Shown: positions 1 to 9,783, counted from the stretch's first letter. The stretch: DNA of 64,000 nt from Tsukamurella paurometabola (GCF_900631615.1 NZ_LR131273.1:4062850-4126849), one strand, 5' to 3'. Notes: generated by a model from the letters alone, not told the origin. Made by a program: numbers and translations.

Positions 1-888
1 GAGCGCGGGGTCCGCCCGCAGCTCACCCAGCGCGGCGCCCGCGGCGGCGACCGCCGCGGGGGCGAGGCCGGTGTCGAAGATGAAGGGACGCGCGGCGTCG
101 ATGAGGTGGGCGCGCACGCGGTCGGGGCCGAGGACGGCACCGCCCTGCGCACCGAGCGCCTTGGACATGGTGGCGGTGAGTACCAGATCGGGCGCGCCGG
201 CGAGCCCCAGTTCGTGAACGAGGCCGCGGCCGCCGTCACCGCGGACGCCGAGGCCGTGCGCCTCGTCGACCACGAGCGCGGCGCCGTTGTCGCGCACCAC
301 GGCGTACAGCTCGGCAACGGGCGCGAGGACGCCGTCGGCGCTGTAGACCGAGTCCGTGAGCACGATCGCGCGTTCCTCGGACCGCGCCGCGAGCGCGTCT
401 CGAACGGCGTTCACATCGCCCCGCGGCGTGACGACGATGCGCGCGCGCGACAGTCGGCAGGCGTCGACGAGGGAGGCGTGGGAGCCGCCGTCGGAGACGA
501 CGAGGGCCCCCCGGCCGGCGAGGGCGGTGACCACACCGAGGTTGGCGAGGTACCCCGACGAGAAGCAGAGGGCCGCCTCGGCACCGACGAACGCCGCCAG
601 GTCGCGCTCGAACCGTTCGTGCAGCTCGGTCGTACCGGTGACCAGCCGGGACCCGGTCGACCCCGCCCCCCAGACGCGGAGCGCGTCCGCGGCCGCGTCG
701 AGCACGCGGGGATGACGGCTCAGCCCGAGGTAGTCGTTCGAGGCCAGATCGAGACCGGGCTCGTCGGGTCGGCGCGCACGGAGCGACCGACGGAGGCCCG
801 CCTCCGCGCGATCGGCGGCGTAACCGTCGAGCCACCCGAGCGCATCCGCCCGGACACCCCGACGAGCCGAGAGTTGAACACCGTTCAT
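1..888 (-). CDS. bioF: 8-amino-7-oxononanoate synthase, 3' end outside window
   Basis: PLP-dependent enzyme that condenses pimeloyl thioester with L-alanine, the first dedicated step of biotin ring assembly, in the cytosol. 296 codons are visible; the last roughly 90 residues lie beyond the left edge. Visible are DLASNDYLGLS near residue 48, the SGYLANLGV segment near 111, DEAHGLG with His211, and TMSKALGAQGG with the Schiff-base lysine Lys243. All are hallmark positions of the alpha-oxoamine synthase family. The ATG at 888 starts 4 nt after the bioA stop, so bioA and bioF are almost certainly one operon. bioD is expected next, outside the window. No damage is seen in the visible part. Confidence 0.95.
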   Translation of the reverse strand, partial: MNGVQLSARRGVRADALGWLDGYAADRAEAGLRRSLRARRPDEPGLDLASNDYLGLSRHPRVLDAAADALRVWGAGSTGSRLVTGTTELHERFERDLAAFVGAEAALCFSSGYLANLGVVTALAGRGALVVSDGGSHASLVDACRLSRARIVVTPRGDVNAVRDALAARSEERAIVLTDSVYSADGVLAPVAELYAVVRDNGAALVVDEAHGLGVRGDGGRGLVHELGLAGAPDLVLTATMSKALGAQGGAVLGPDRVRAHLIDAARPFIFDTGLAPAAVAAAGAALGELRADPAL

Positions 889-892
889 GCCC

Positions 893-2164
893 TCACTGTA
901 GCGCCGCACGCACCGCGGCCGACACGCCTCCGCAGATCGCCGCCACGTCGTCGGGCGTGCTGATGAACGGCGGCATCGTGTAGACGAGGTCGCGGAAGGG
1001 CCGCAGCCACACGCCCGCGGCGAGGGTGGCGTCGGTCGCCGCGACCATGTCGACGGGCCGGTCCAGCTGTACGACGCCGATGGCACCCAGTACGCGGACG
1101 TCCACGACGCCGGGAACGTCGCGCAGCGGCGCGAGCCCGTCGCGCAGTCCCCGTTCGATGGCCGCGACGCGGGCGGCCCAGTCCTGGGAGAGCAACAGCT
1201 CGGTGCTGGCGACGGCGATCGCACACGCCAGCGGATTGCCCATGAACGTGGGGCCGTGCATGAGCGCACCCTGATCGGAGTTCGAGATGGTGAGCGCGAC
1301 CTCGTCCGTGCAGAGCATCGCGGCGAGGGTGAGGTAGCCGCCGGTCAGGGCCTTGCCGACGCAGAGGATGTCCGGGGTGATCCCGGCGGCGGCGCTGGCG
1401 AAGAGGGTCCCGGTGCGGCCGAAGCCGGTGGCGATCTCGTCGCAGATCAGCAGGACGTCGTGCCGCCGGGTGATCTCGCGGAGCGCGGCGACGTACGCGG
1501 GCGGGTGGAACCGCATGCCGCCCGCACCCTGGACGACGGGCTCGATGATGACGGCCGCCAGCTCGTGGGCATGTGCCCCGACGAGCCGGTCGAGCTCGGC
1601 GATGTAGGCCTCGTCGTACTCGGCGGGCGGAGCGGGCGCGAAGACCTGCGTGGCGAGAACGTCGGTCCACAGCGAGTGCATGCCGCCGTCGGGGTCGCAG
1701 ACGCTCATCGGGGTGAAGGTGTCGCCGTGGTAGCCGCCGCGCCAGGTCAGCAGGCGGTTCCGGCCCGCGACGCCGCGAGCGCGCCAGTACTGCAGGGCCG
1801 TCTTCACGGCGACCTCGATGGAGACGGACCCGCTGTCCGCCAGGAAGACCCGGTCCAGGCCTTCGGGGGTGATGCGCACCAACAGCTCGCCGAGCCGGGC
1901 GGCACTCTCGTGGGTGAGGCCGCCGAACATGACGTGCGACATCGTGTCGATCTGGGATTTCGCGGCGGCGTCGAGCACGGGGTTGCGGTAGCCGTGGATC
2001 GCGGCCCACCACGAACTCATCCCGTCGATGACCTCCGTGCCGTCCCCGAGGGTGAGGCGGACCCCCTCAGCGGAGGCGACGACCCGGGCGCCCGCACCGC
2101 CGACGGCGCTGTACGGATGCCAGAGCGTCCGGGTGTCCAGGTCGAGGATCTCGTCGGGCGTCAT
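893..2164 (-). CDS. bioA: adenosylmethionine--8-amino-7-oxononanoate aminotransferase
   Basis: Class III aminotransferase that transfers an amino group from S-adenosylmethionine to 8-amino-7-oxononanoate (KAPA), giving 7,8-diaminononanoate for biotin synthesis. It is 423 residues, normal for the family. It carries WHPYSAVGG at 15, the substrate-pocket tryptophans in [10 protein letters not shown] near 50, the PLP-binding aspartate in [12 protein letters not shown] (Asp242) and the PLP lysine in VGKALTGGY (Lys271). An in-frame extension to 2263 exists, but homology begins at [18 protein letters not shown], so the ATG at 2164 is chosen. A TAACGT hexamer sits 8 nt upstream, a candidate -10 for a leaderless or near-leaderless message. 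It is divergent from treY across about 97 nt. Confidence 0.95.
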   Translation of the reverse strand: MTPDEILDLDTRTLWHPYSAVGGAGARVVASAEGVRLTLGDGTEVIDGMSSWWAAIHGYRNPVLDAAAKSQIDTMSHVMFGGLTHESAARLGELLVRITPEGLDRVFLADSGSVSIEVAVKTALQYWRARGVAGRNRLLTWRGGYHGDTFTPMSVCDPDGGMHSLWTDVLATQVFAPAPPAEYDEAYIAELDRLVGAHAHELAAVIIEPVVQGAGGMRFHPPAYVAALREITRRHDVLLICDEIATGFGRTGTLFASAAAGITPDILCVGKALTGGYLTLAAMLCTDEVALTISNSDQGALMHGPTFMGNPLACAIAVASTELLLSQDWAARVAAIERGLRDGLAPLRDVPGVVDVRVLGAIGVVQLDRPVDMVAATDATLAAGVWLRPFRDLVYTMPPFISTPDDVAAICGGVSAAVRAALQ

Positions 2165-2172
2165 GTCGCGCC

Positions 2173-2178
2173 ACGTTA
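2173..2178 (-). promoter_or_regulatory. candidate -10 element of bioA
   Basis: On the minus strand this reads TAACGT, matching the actinobacterial TANNNT -10 pattern, 8 nt before the bioA ATG. There is no Shine-Dalgarno-like sequence between it and the start. I see no BioQ-type palindrome nearby. The match is short, so this is suggestive only. Confidence 0.35.
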
Positions 2179-2261
2179 GCCGTGCGCCGCGCGGCGTGGC
2201 CATCCGCCGGGTGGGCGTGGGGCGACCGGAGGCGACGATCACGGATGGCATGATCGGGCCC

Positions 2262-4613
2262 ATGGCTTCCGGCGTACCGCGGCCCGTCGGCGCGACCTAC
2301 CGCCTGCAACTGGGGCCGTCCTTCACCTTCGAGGACGCCGCCCGCCGCGTGCCCTACCTGGCCGATCTGGGCGTGACGCACCTCTACCTCTCCCCCGTCC
2401 TCGAGGCGGTCCGCGGCTCGACGCACGGCTACGACGTCACCGATCCGACGACGGTGCGCGCCGAACTCGGCGGGCGGAAGGGGCTCGAGCGGCTCGCCGA
2501 TGCGGCGCACGTCGACGGCCTCGGCCTCGTGATCGACATCGTCCCGAACCACCTCGGGGTCGGCCGGCCGGAACAGAACCCCTGGTGGTGGGATCTGCTG
2601 ACCCACGGCCGGAAATCCGCCTTCGCCCGCTACTTCGACATCGACTGGGACCCGCGCAACGGCGCCGGCGGGAAGCTCGCCCTCCCCGTCCTCGCGTCGG
2701 AGGAGGACGCCGCGGCGATCGTCGTGGACCGTACCGGCCCCGAGCCGGTGCTGCGCTACCACGACCGGGTCTTCCCGATCGGCCGCGAAGTGGGGGGCAC
2801 CGACGCCGAGCGGATCCACTACGCCCAGCCCTACCGGCTGGTGCCGTGGGACTCGCCGGTCCGCTCGTACCGTCGCTTCTTCACCGTCGACGACCTGGCC
2901 GCGGTCCGCGTCGAGGACCCCGAGGTCTTCGCCGCGACGCACACCGAGATCGGTTCCTGGTTCGCCGACGGCATCGCCGACGGCCTCCGAGTCGATCACC
3001 CCGACGGGCTGGCCGATCCGGCGGCGTATCTGCGCCGCCTCCGTGCGCTCACCGGCGCCGACGCGTGGATCGTGATCGAGAAGATCCTCGAACCCCGCGA
3101 ACCGCTCGAGCCCGCCCTCCCGGTCGCCGGGACCACCGGATACGACGCGCTCCGCGAGCTGGGACACGCCCTGCTCGATCCCGACGGCGAGGTGGGACTG
3201 AGTGCGCTCCACGAACGCTGGACGGGGGACGACGGGGCCTCCGGCGCCCTGCACGCCGCCCGCACCGTCCTCGCCGACGACCTCGCCCGCGGCGATCTCG
3301 GCCCGGAGCTGCGCAGGCTCGCGCGGGCCGCGCTGCGCGAGTCGACCCCGAAGTCGCTCGCCGGGCCGCCGCCGCAGTCGCTGATCGAGGCGGCGGCGGT
3401 CCGGTGGGCGCGGGACACCCGCTTCTACCGCGACGACTACCCCGTGCTCGCGCAGGCCGCCGCCCGGCTGCGCGAGGACGTCCGCTCCCGCACCCAGGAG
3501 TGCGAGCACGACGAGCCCGGCAGCGCGGACGCCTTCGACCTGCTCGCCGAGGCGCGCGACCGCGGCGCCGAGACCGCGGCACGGTTCCCGCAGTTCACGG
3601 GCGCCCTCACCGCGAAGACCGTCGAGGACACGCTGTTCTACCGCACCGCCCGCCTGATCTCGCTGCAGGAGGTGGGCGGCGCACCGTCGGACTTCGGACC
3701 GAGCGATCCGCACCCGGCGTTCGCGCGCCGCGCCGCGGAGTGGTCCGCCGCGATGACGACGCTCTCGACGCACGACACCAAACGCGGCGAGGACGTGCGG
3801 GCCCGCATCGGCGTGCTGTCCCAGTGCCCCGGCGACTGGTCGGCCGTCGCCGACCGATGGATGCTCCTGCGGCCCACCCGGCTGGATCCGGTGACGGGCC
3901 TCTTCCTCCTGCAGACGGCGTTCGGCGTCTGGCCCGAGGACGGCGCGATCACCGACGAACTCCGGGCGCGCCTGCACGCGTACGCGGAGAAGGCGATGCG
4001 GGAGGGCCGCATCGGCACGTCCTGGACCGCGCCCGACAGTGCCTTCGAGGCGGCCGGGCACGCCTTCCTGGACGCCCTGTTCGACGGGGCCGCGCTGTCG
4101 GACCTCGTCGCCCGGCTCGCGCCGCACGGCCGGTCGGACTCGCTCGCGCAGAAGCTGCTGCAGCTCGCCGGCCCCGGCGTGCCGGACGTCTACCAGGGCA
4201 CCGAACGGTGGGAGGACTCGCTGGTCGACCCCGACAACCGGCGGCCGGTCGACTGGTCCGCCGCGCACGACGACCACCCGAAGCAGCGTCTGGTGCGCAC
4301 CGCGCTCCGGTTGCGCCGGGAGCGGCCGGGCAGCTTCGTCGGGGGCTCGTACGCCCCGGTTCTCGCGGAGGGGCCGGCTGCGGATCATCTGCTGGGCTTC
4401 CTCCGCGGCCCCTCCGACGGGGCGCCCGACGTCGCCGCGCTCGCGACTCGGTGGTCGCTGCGCCTGGAGCGGGGCGGCGGCTGGCGCGACACGCGGGTGG
4501 ACCTCGGCGACGGCAGGTGGACGGATCGCCTGACCGGGCACGTCGTCGCAGGTCGGGCCGCACTCGGCGACCTCTTCCTCGAACACCCTGTCGCCCTGTT
4601 GGTGCGCGAGTAG
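2262..4613 (+). CDS. treY: (1->4)-alpha-D-glucan 1-alpha-D-glucosylmutase (maltooligosyl trehalose synthase)
   Basis: GH13 enzyme that converts the reducing-end maltose unit of maltooligosaccharides or glycogen branches to a trehalosyl unit, the first step of the TreY/TreZ route to trehalose. It has 783 residues. It starts with [15 protein letters not shown] and [21 protein letters not shown], typical of TreY. GH13 regions visible are DIVPNH (92-97), [10 protein letters not shown] (nucleophile Asp), IVIEKIL (acid/base Glu) and [15 protein letters not shown] (region IV). The C-terminal [25 protein letters not shown] is also characteristic. The ATG at 2262 is chosen; an in-frame ATG at 2250 is possible. 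The usual partner treX is absent here, and an unknown gene separates treY from treZ. Confidence 0.95.
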   Translation: MASGVPRPVGATYRLQLGPSFTFEDAARRVPYLADLGVTHLYLSPVLEAVRGSTHGYDVTDPTTVRAELGGRKGLERLADAAHVDGLGLVIDIVPNHLGVGRPEQNPWWWDLLTHGRKSAFARYFDIDWDPRNGAGGKLALPVLASEEDAAAIVVDRTGPEPVLRYHDRVFPIGREVGGTDAERIHYAQPYRLVPWDSPVRSYRRFFTVDDLAAVRVEDPEVFAATHTEIGSWFADGIADGLRVDHPDGLADPAAYLRRLRALTGADAWIVIEKILEPREPLEPALPVAGTTGYDALRELGHALLDPDGEVGLSALHERWTGDDGASGALHAARTVLADDLARGDLGPELRRLARAALRESTPKSLAGPPPQSLIEAAAVRWARDTRFYRDDYPVLAQAAARLREDVRSRTQECEHDEPGSADAFDLLAEARDRGAETAARFPQFTGALTAKTVEDTLFYRTARLISLQEVGGAPSDFGPSDPHPAFARRAAEWSAAMTTLSTHDTKRGEDVRARIGVLSQCPGDWSAVADRWMLLRPTRLDPVTGLFLLQTAFGVWPEDGAITDELRARLHAYAEKAMREGRIGTSWTAPDSAFEAAGHAFLDALFDGAALSDLVARLAPHGRSDSLAQKLLQLAGPGVPDVYQGTERWEDSLVDPDNRRPVDWSAAHDDHPKQRLVRTALRLRRERPGSFVGGSYAPVLAEGPAADHLLGFLRGPSDGAPDVAALATRWSLRLERGGGWRDTRVDLGDGRWTDRLTGHVVAGRAALGDLFLEHPVALLVRE

Positions 4614-4647
4614 AAAACTTGTCAGTGGGGCCGCGCACACTCTGGGT

Positions 4648-5325
4648 ATGAACAGCGAAACCCCGCGGCCGGTCTCCACGGCACTCGCCCAGTCCGCCAT
4701 CGCGCGCGCCGGCGTCAGCGGCACCCGCGTCCGCGCCTCCACTCTGGCCCGGGTCGCCGAATCGCTGCGCGACCACGGTCTTCCCGCCGACCTGTTGCCG
4801 ACGGGGCGGCTCGTCATGGTCGCCGGCACGTCCCGTCTCACGGCGCAGGCGCTGCCCGGCGGGGCCATCGAGGTCCGAGCGTTCCGCGAGGGCCGTCACT
4901 CCATCCTCGGCCTGCTGCAGGACGCCGAGGAGGTCGCGCACCTGCTGATCCGTTGCGCCGGCATGGCCTCGGCGTGGGCACTCACCGCGGAGATCCACGA
5001 CCGGCTGATCCTCGCCGGCGATCGCACCGTACTCAGCGAGGTGCCGATGAGCGACACGCTCTACGTCCGTCTAGGCGAGCGGACCTTCGCCGAAGTCTTC
5101 GCCGAGGACGCGAGTGCGTGCCTCGGAGAACCCGCGGTGGTCACCGTGACCACCCACGTCTGCACCCACTCCCTCGACGACGTGTGGCGGTTCCGCTCCC
5201 TCGATCAGCACGACTACCGGCCGATCGGGTGCATCGCGGGCGGCAGGCACGAGACGGCCGAATCGGCGCTCGCGGCGGTCGAACTGCACCGCGCCCGCAC
5301 CGCGGAGTGGGAGAGCCTGCACTGA
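4648..5325 (+). CDS. unknown cytosolic protein between treY and treZ
   Basis: I do not recognise this 225-residue protein. It starts 34 nt after treY and ends 18 nt before treZ on the same strand, so it probably belongs to the trehalose operon. There is no signal peptide or membrane segment. The N-terminal half (1-60) is Ala/Arg/Ser-rich and probably helical. The C-terminal half has regularly spaced hydrophobic stretches (LYVRLGERTFAEVFAED, AVVTVTTHVCTHSLDDVW) that look like a compact alpha/beta domain. It contains several Cys/His (CAGM, CLGE, HVCTH, IGCIAGGRH) without a clean metal-binding spacing. Codon use and GC resemble its neighbours. Function unknown; position suggests a link to trehalose or glycogen metabolism. 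Confidence 0.8.
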   Translation: MNSETPRPVSTALAQSAIARAGVSGTRVRASTLARVAESLRDHGLPADLLPTGRLVMVAGTSRLTAQALPGGAIEVRAFREGRHSILGLLQDAEEVAHLLIRCAGMASAWALTAEIHDRLILAGDRTVLSEVPMSDTLYVRLGERTFAEVFAEDASACLGEPAVVTVTTHVCTHSLDDVWRFRSLDQHDYRPIGCIAGGRHETAESALAAVELHRARTAEWESLH

Positions 5326-5328
5326 CGC

Positions 5329-5334
5329 TATCGT
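5329..5334 (+). promoter_or_regulatory. possible -10 element before treZ
   Basis: TATCGT lies 9 nt before the treZ ATG, in the 18-nt gap after the unknown gene, and no Shine-Dalgarno sequence precedes treZ. It could allow treZ to be transcribed independently of treY. Weak evidence. Confidence 0.25.
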
Positions 5335-5343
5335 TGCGAACCG

Positions 5344-7080
5344 ATGCCCACCTCGCCCGACGCCACCGATCACGCCTTCGAGGTGTGGGCACCCCGCCCA
5401 CGACGGGTACGGCTCTGGCTCGACGGCGCGGTGCACGCGATGCGCCGCGACGCCGACGACTGGTGGCGGGTCACCACGCCCGCCGCGCCGGGTGCGCGGT
5501 ACGGCTACCTCCTCGATGACGACGAGACCGTCCTCCCGGATCCGCGTTCGCCCCGCCAACCCGACGGGGTGCACGCACCGTCGGCGCTGATCCCGGAGGC
5601 GGAGGGGCCGCACTGGGCGGGGCGCGAGCTCCGCGGCGAGGTGGTCTACGAGCTGCACATCGGCACCTTCACCCCCGACGGCACGTTCGACGCGGCCATC
5701 GATCGACTCCCGTACCTGCGGGACCTGGGCGTCGGCTTCGTCCAGGTGATGCCGGTCAACGCTTTCAACGGCGAGCACGGCTGGGGCTACGACGGTGTCG
5801 GCTGGTACGCGGTGCACGAACCCTACGGCGGACCGTCGGGCCTGGAGCGGTTCGTCGCGGCCGCACACCACCGTGGGCTCGGCGTCCTACTCGACGTGGT
5901 GCACAACCACCTGGGGCCCTCGGGCAACTATCTCGGGAGGTTCGGGCCGTACGAGACGGACGGCGCGAACACGTGGGGCCGCACCATCAACCTGTCCGGC
6001 GAGGACAGCGCCGAGGTCCGGCGATTCCTCCTCGACGACATCGCGTGGTGGCTGCGCCGATACGGCGTCGACGGGTTGCGGCTCGATGCGGTGCACGCCC
6101 TCGTCGACGATTCGGACCGGCACCTCCTGGAGGACGCCGCCGCCCTCGCGGCGCGGCTCTCCGTGGAACTCGGCCGCCCCCTGGCACTGGTGGCGGAGTC
6201 GGACCTCAACGATCCGCGCCTGGTCACCCCCGCAGGCCTCGGCGGATACGGGCTCACCGCGCAGTGGAACGACGACGTGCACCACGCGATCCACACCATC
6301 GTGTCCGGGGAGCGGCAGGGCTACTACGCCGACTTCGGCAGCCCCGAGTGCCTCGCGGCGGTTCTCACCGCCGGCTTCTTCCACGCCGGCACGTACAGCT
6401 CGTTCCGCGGCCGCGTCCACGGGGAGCGGATCGATCCCGCGCGCGTGGCACCCTCGCAGCTCCTGGCCTACACGTGCACGCACGACCAGGTGGGAAACCG
6501 GGCCCGCGGCGACCGGCCGTCGGAGTACCTCACCGACGGACAGCTGGCGGTGAAGGCGGCACTGGTCCTGTTCTCCGCGTTCACGCCGATGCTGTTCATG
6601 GGCGAGGAGTGGGGCGCGCGCACGCCCTTCCGGTTCTTCACCAGTCATCCCGAGCCGGAGTTGGCGCGCGCGACGGCGGAGGGCCGGAAGGCCGAGTTCG
6701 CGGAACACGGCTGGCCGCCGGGCGAGGTGCCCGACCCGCAGGATCCCGAGACGTTCGCCGTCTCGCACCTGGACTGGGCGGAGCCGACGCGACCGGAGCA
6801 CGCCCGGCTGCTGGCGACGTACCGCGCTCTCATCGCGCTGCGCCGTGACTCGGCCCTCGCCGCCGACGATCTGCGCGCCGTGACCTGCGACCATCCGGGG
6901 GACGCGAGCTGGTTCGCCGTGCACCGCGGTGACCTCACGCTGATCGTGAACTTCCGGTCGGTACCGGTCACGGCCCCGTTCACCGGCTCCCCCGTGCTGT
7001 TCTGGGACGCCGCGTCGATCGGCGGCACCGCGACGACCGTGCCCGGCCACTCGTTCGTCGTGCTGCGTCGTCGAAGCTGA
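5344..7080 (+). CDS. treZ: malto-oligosyltrehalose trehalohydrolase
   Basis: GH13 hydrolase that releases free trehalose from the maltooligosyl-trehalose made by TreY. It has 578 residues. An N-terminal beta-sandwich (CBM48-like, 10-90, FEVWAPRPRRVRLWLDG) is followed by the catalytic barrel. Visible GH13 motifs are DVVHNHLG (184-191), GLRLDAVHAL with nucleophile Asp248, VAESDLND with acid/base Glu285, and THDQVGNRARGDR with Asp381. GEEWGARTPFRFFTSHPEPEL near the C-terminal third is a TreZ signature. It is the last gene of the trehalose cluster; the next gene begins 56 nt later. Confidence 0.95.
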   Translation: MPTSPDATDHAFEVWAPRPRRVRLWLDGAVHAMRRDADDWWRVTTPAAPGARYGYLLDDDETVLPDPRSPRQPDGVHAPSALIPEAEGPHWAGRELRGEVVYELHIGTFTPDGTFDAAIDRLPYLRDLGVGFVQVMPVNAFNGEHGWGYDGVGWYAVHEPYGGPSGLERFVAAAHHRGLGVLLDVVHNHLGPSGNYLGRFGPYETDGANTWGRTINLSGEDSAEVRRFLLDDIAWWLRRYGVDGLRLDAVHALVDDSDRHLLEDAAALAARLSVELGRPLALVAESDLNDPRLVTPAGLGGYGLTAQWNDDVHHAIHTIVSGERQGYYADFGSPECLAAVLTAGFFHAGTYSSFRGRVHGERIDPARVAPSQLLAYTCTHDQVGNRARGDRPSEYLTDGQLAVKAALVLFSAFTPMLFMGEEWGARTPFRFFTSHPEPELARATAEGRKAEFAEHGWPPGEVPDPQDPETFAVSHLDWAEPTRPEHARLLATYRALIALRRDSALAADDLRAVTCDHPGDASWFAVHRGDLTLIVNFRSVPVTAPFTGSPVLFWDAASIGGTATTVPGHSFVVLRRRS

Positions 7081-7136
7081 CCACAATCCGCGGGCGGTCT
7101 GTCGCTAAGCGGTTGCTTTGTGAGAACCTAACGCCT

Positions 7137-8177
7137 ATGCGAATCGGATTGGGCATCAACTACACGGACGGGTTCAAGGCCACGGCCGACGAGGTCCTCG
7201 ACCTGGAGCGGGCGGGACTGGACATCGTCTTCGTCCCCGAGGCGTACTCGTTCGACGCGGTGAGCGCGCTGGGCTACCTCGCCGCGAAGACGGAGCGCGT
7301 GCAGTTGGCGTCCGGCATCCTGCAGATCTACACCCGCACGCCCACGCTGACGGCGATGACCGCGGCCGGCCTCGACAACGTCTCCGACGGCCGGTTCATC
7401 CTCGGCCTCGGCGCGTCGGGACCGCAGGTGATCGAGGGCTTCCACGGGGTGAAGTACGACGCCCCGATCGGCCGGACCCGCGAGATCATCGAGATCTGCC
7501 GCCAGGTCTGGCGCCGCGAACGCCTCGAGCATCGCGGCAAGTACTACCAGATGCCGCTCACCCGGGAGGACGGCGGCACGGGGCTCGGTAAGCCGCTCAA
7601 GCTGATCAATCACCCGGTGCGCGAACGCATCCCGGTGCTGCTCGCCGCGCTCGGCCAGAAGAACGTGGCACTGGCCGCGGAGGTCGCGGAGGGCTGGCAG
7701 CCCATCTTCTTCCTGCCGGAGAAGGCCAAGGACGTCTGGGGCGACGCGGTCGCCGAGGGCACGGCCAAGCGCGATCCCGCGCTCGGCGAACTCGATGTCT
7801 ACGCCGGGCCGGCGCTGGCGATCGGCGAGAACGTCGACCACCTGCTGGGCTTCGTCAAACCGCACCTCGCGCTCTACATCGGCGGCATGGGCGCCAAGGG
7901 GAAGAACTTCTACCACACGCTGGCGACCAACTACGGCTACGGCGCCGAGGCCGACCGGATCCAGGAGCTCTACCTCGCCGGCGACAAGGCCGCCGCGGTC
8001 GAGGCCGTGCCGGACGAGTTGGCCCGCAGCGTCTCCCTCATCGGCCCGAAGGGCTACGTGAAGGAACGGGTCGCCGCGTTCGAGGAGGCCGGGGCCACGG
8101 TGCTCAACGTCGTGCCGATCGCGGAGGACGCGGCCGGCCGGGTCAAGCAGGTCGAGGCGCTGCGCGAGCTCCTCTAG
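7137..8177 (+). CDS. LLM class F420-dependent oxidoreductase
   Basis: Luciferase-like (bacterial luciferase-fold TIM barrel) oxidoreductase of 346 residues. It resembles the mycobacterial Rv3520c-type group, which is expected to use coenzyme F420 rather than FMN. It begins MRIGLGINYTDGFKATADEV; VQLASGILQIYTRTP, DGRFILGLGASGPQVIEGFHG and AEVAEGWQPIFFLPEKA are typical of this subgroup. The substrate cannot be inferred. The ATG at 7137 is preferred over an in-frame start at 7113 because the family begins with the MRIGLG strand. A strong hairpin just downstream probably ends this transcript. Confidence 0.85.
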   Translation: MRIGLGINYTDGFKATADEVLDLERAGLDIVFVPEAYSFDAVSALGYLAAKTERVQLASGILQIYTRTPTLTAMTAAGLDNVSDGRFILGLGASGPQVIEGFHGVKYDAPIGRTREIIEICRQVWRRERLEHRGKYYQMPLTREDGGTGLGKPLKLINHPVRERIPVLLAALGQKNVALAAEVAEGWQPIFFLPEKAKDVWGDAVAEGTAKRDPALGELDVYAGPALAIGENVDHLLGFVKPHLALYIGGMGAKGKNFYHTLATNYGYGAEADRIQELYLAGDKAAAVEAVPDELARSVSLIGPKGYVKERVAAFEEAGATVLNVVPIAEDAAGRVKQVEALRELL

Positions 8178-8195
8178 TCGCCGGCACGGCGCCGG

Positions 8196-8231
8196 CGGGG
8201 GCGGTCCGGGATGAATTCCGGGCCGCCCCCG
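8196..8231 (+). terminator. strong GC-rich hairpin between two LLM genes
   Basis: The left arm (8196-8209) and right arm (8218-8231) form a 14-bp stem with a single T-G wobble (8205/8222) and an 8-nt loop at 8210-8217, followed by a TTGTCTCTT stretch. It sits 18 nt after the stop of the upstream gene. It reads as an intrinsic terminator with a poor U-tract, as is common in high-GC actinobacteria. It swallows an in-frame ATG at 8211, which argues against that codon being the downstream start. Confidence 0.7.
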
Positions 8232-8243
8232 GTTGTCTCTTCT

Positions 8244-9269
8244 GTGACCGAAGCACCGTTCCCCCGCCCTCGCCTCTCCCTGCTCGAGCTCGCTCCCGTC
8301 GTCGACGGTGCGTCCTTCGGCGACGCCCTGCGCGACACCATCGCGACCGCACAGGAGGCCGAGCGTCTGGGCTACGAGCGGGTCTGGGTCGCGGAGCACC
8401 ACTCGATGCCGGGTATCGCGAGCTCCGCCCCGGCGGTGCTCATCGGCCAGATCGCGGCCGCGACCGACACCATCCGGGTGGGCTCGGGCGGCGTGATGCT
8501 GCCGAACCACCAGCCCCTCGTCGTCGCGGAGCAGTTCGGCACGCTGGACGCGCTGTTCCCCGACCGCATCGACCTCGGCATCGGGCGCGCGCCGGGCACC
8601 GATCAGCTGACCGCGCACGCGCTGCGGGGCGGGAAGGTCAGCGAGTCCGTCGATGACTTCCCGCAGGCCCTGGCGCATCTGCGGGCGTTCCTGCGCGACG
8701 ACTTCCCCGCCGACCACCCGTACGTCGCGATCAGCGCGACGCCGGGCGTCGGCTCGAACCCGCAGATGTGGTTGCTCGGCTCGTCGACGTTCAGTGCCAA
8801 GCTCGCCGGCCTGCTGGGGCTGCCCTTCGCCTTCGCCCGGCACTTCGCGCCGCAGGCGACGTTGCCCGCGCTCGCCGAGTACCGGGAGACCTTCCGCCCC
8901 GGGGACCTGGACGCCCCCAACGCGATGCTGACGGTCACGGTCGTGGCTGCGGACACCGATGAGGAGGCCCAGCGGATCGCCGGGCCGGCGAAGGCCTCGA
9001 TGTACCGGGTGCGCACCGGCAATCCGGGGCGGATGATGACCTACGAGCAGGCCGCCGCGCAGCCGCTCACGCCCGAGCAGGAGCACGCCATCGCGCCGAC
9101 GACGTCGGCGTGGATCGTCGGCTCGCAGGCGACGGTCCGCGATGAGCTGCGCGAGCTGCTCACCCGCACGCAGCCGCAGGAGCTGATGATCTCCGGCATG
9201 ATCCCCGGTCTGGTCGAGCGCAAGCACAGCCTCGAGCTGATCAAGGGTGCAGTCGACCAGCTCGGGTAG
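8244..9269 (+). CDS. LLM class flavin-dependent oxidoreductase (luciferase-like group 1)
   Basis: FMN-dependent luciferase-fold monooxygenase of about 341 residues, close to the YhbW/alkanal-monooxygenase-like group. Visible are [75 protein letters not shown] and a C-terminal [18 protein letters not shown]. The start is placed at the GTG at 8244 ([16 protein letters not shown]). The alternative ATG at 8211 lies in the loop of a 14-bp hairpin and would add a Gly/Pro-rich stub. The same subgroup occurs again at 20748-21779. Substrate unknown. Confidence 0.85.
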   Translation: MTEAPFPRPRLSLLELAPVVDGASFGDALRDTIATAQEAERLGYERVWVAEHHSMPGIASSAPAVLIGQIAAATDTIRVGSGGVMLPNHQPLVVAEQFGTLDALFPDRIDLGIGRAPGTDQLTAHALRGGKVSESVDDFPQALAHLRAFLRDDFPADHPYVAISATPGVGSNPQMWLLGSSTFSAKLAGLLGLPFAFARHFAPQATLPALAEYRETFRPGDLDAPNAMLTVTVVAADTDEEAQRIAGPAKASMYRVRTGNPGRMMTYEQAAAQPLTPEQEHAIAPTTSAWIVGSQATVRDELRELLTRTQPQELMISGMIPGLVERKHSLELIKGAVDQLG

Positions 9270-9272
9270 GAC

Positions 9273-9704
9273 CTACGCGGTGACGTCGCCGTTGAACAGG
9301 ACGCGGGTGGGCCGGATGCGGACGATGATCTCCTCGGGGACGGCGTTGCGCCGGCCGAACTCCTCGCCGCGCTCGGCCCCCATGTACCGGACTCCGCAGG
9401 CCGTGCAGATCCGCAGCAGGTAGTCCGGGTCGTCGACGAACTCGGCGATGCCCTGGACCTGGGCGAAGGCGTACGGCGGTTCCTGCAGGTCCACGGACAC
9501 CGCGACCCGCGGGTCCTTCGCCAGGAGGCGCCCCTTCGGGGTGTCCCGGCCGGTCGCGAAGACGAGGGCACCGTCGTCGACGACGAACCATACCGGGGTG
9601 GTGAGCGGCCGCCCGTCCCGGCCGAGGTAGGCCAGGTGGCCGGTCCGCGTTCCGGCGGAGAGGAAGTCGACGACGGCGGGCGTGAGCGTCTCGCTGATCT
9701 GCAT
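9273..9704 (-). CDS. PPOX-class F420/FMN-dependent enzyme
   Basis: 143-residue split-barrel protein of the pyridoxamine-phosphate-oxidase-like superfamily. It belongs to the short actinobacterial class often annotated as probable F420-dependent. Visible are TGHLAYLGRDGRPLTTPVWFVVDDGALVFATG (residues 21-52), DPRVAVSVDLQEPPYAFAQVQGIAEF and a C-terminal IIVRIRPTRVLFNGD, the standard strand order of the family. Cys98 and Cys101 in ICTACGVRYMG are unusual additions for this family; I cannot assign a role. It is convergent with the LLM gene ending at 9269, 3 nt away, and divergent from the membrane protein at 9784. Confidence 0.8.
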   Translation of the reverse strand: MQISETLTPAVVDFLSAGTRTGHLAYLGRDGRPLTTPVWFVVDDGALVFATGRDTPKGRLLAKDPRVAVSVDLQEPPYAFAQVQGIAEFVDDPDYLLRICTACGVRYMGAERGEEFGRRNAVPEEIIVRIRPTRVLFNGDVTA

Positions 9705-9783
9705 GGGTCGAGGCTACGTCTCCACCCGGATCTCCACCCGTCGGCCGATCCGCCGCACGCCCGGCGGCGGGAGAGTGATCGGC

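Noticed and set aside
2165-2261. BioQ-type operator in the bioA-treY gap
   Set aside because: No TGAAC/GTTCA-type palindrome found; only GC-rich short inverted repeats that are common in this genome.
2067-4868. A 933-codon open frame on the minus strand opposite treY
   Set aside because: Arg/Gly/Pro-rich low-complexity translation typical of antisense frames in high-GC genes; treY on the other strand has clear GH13 motifs.
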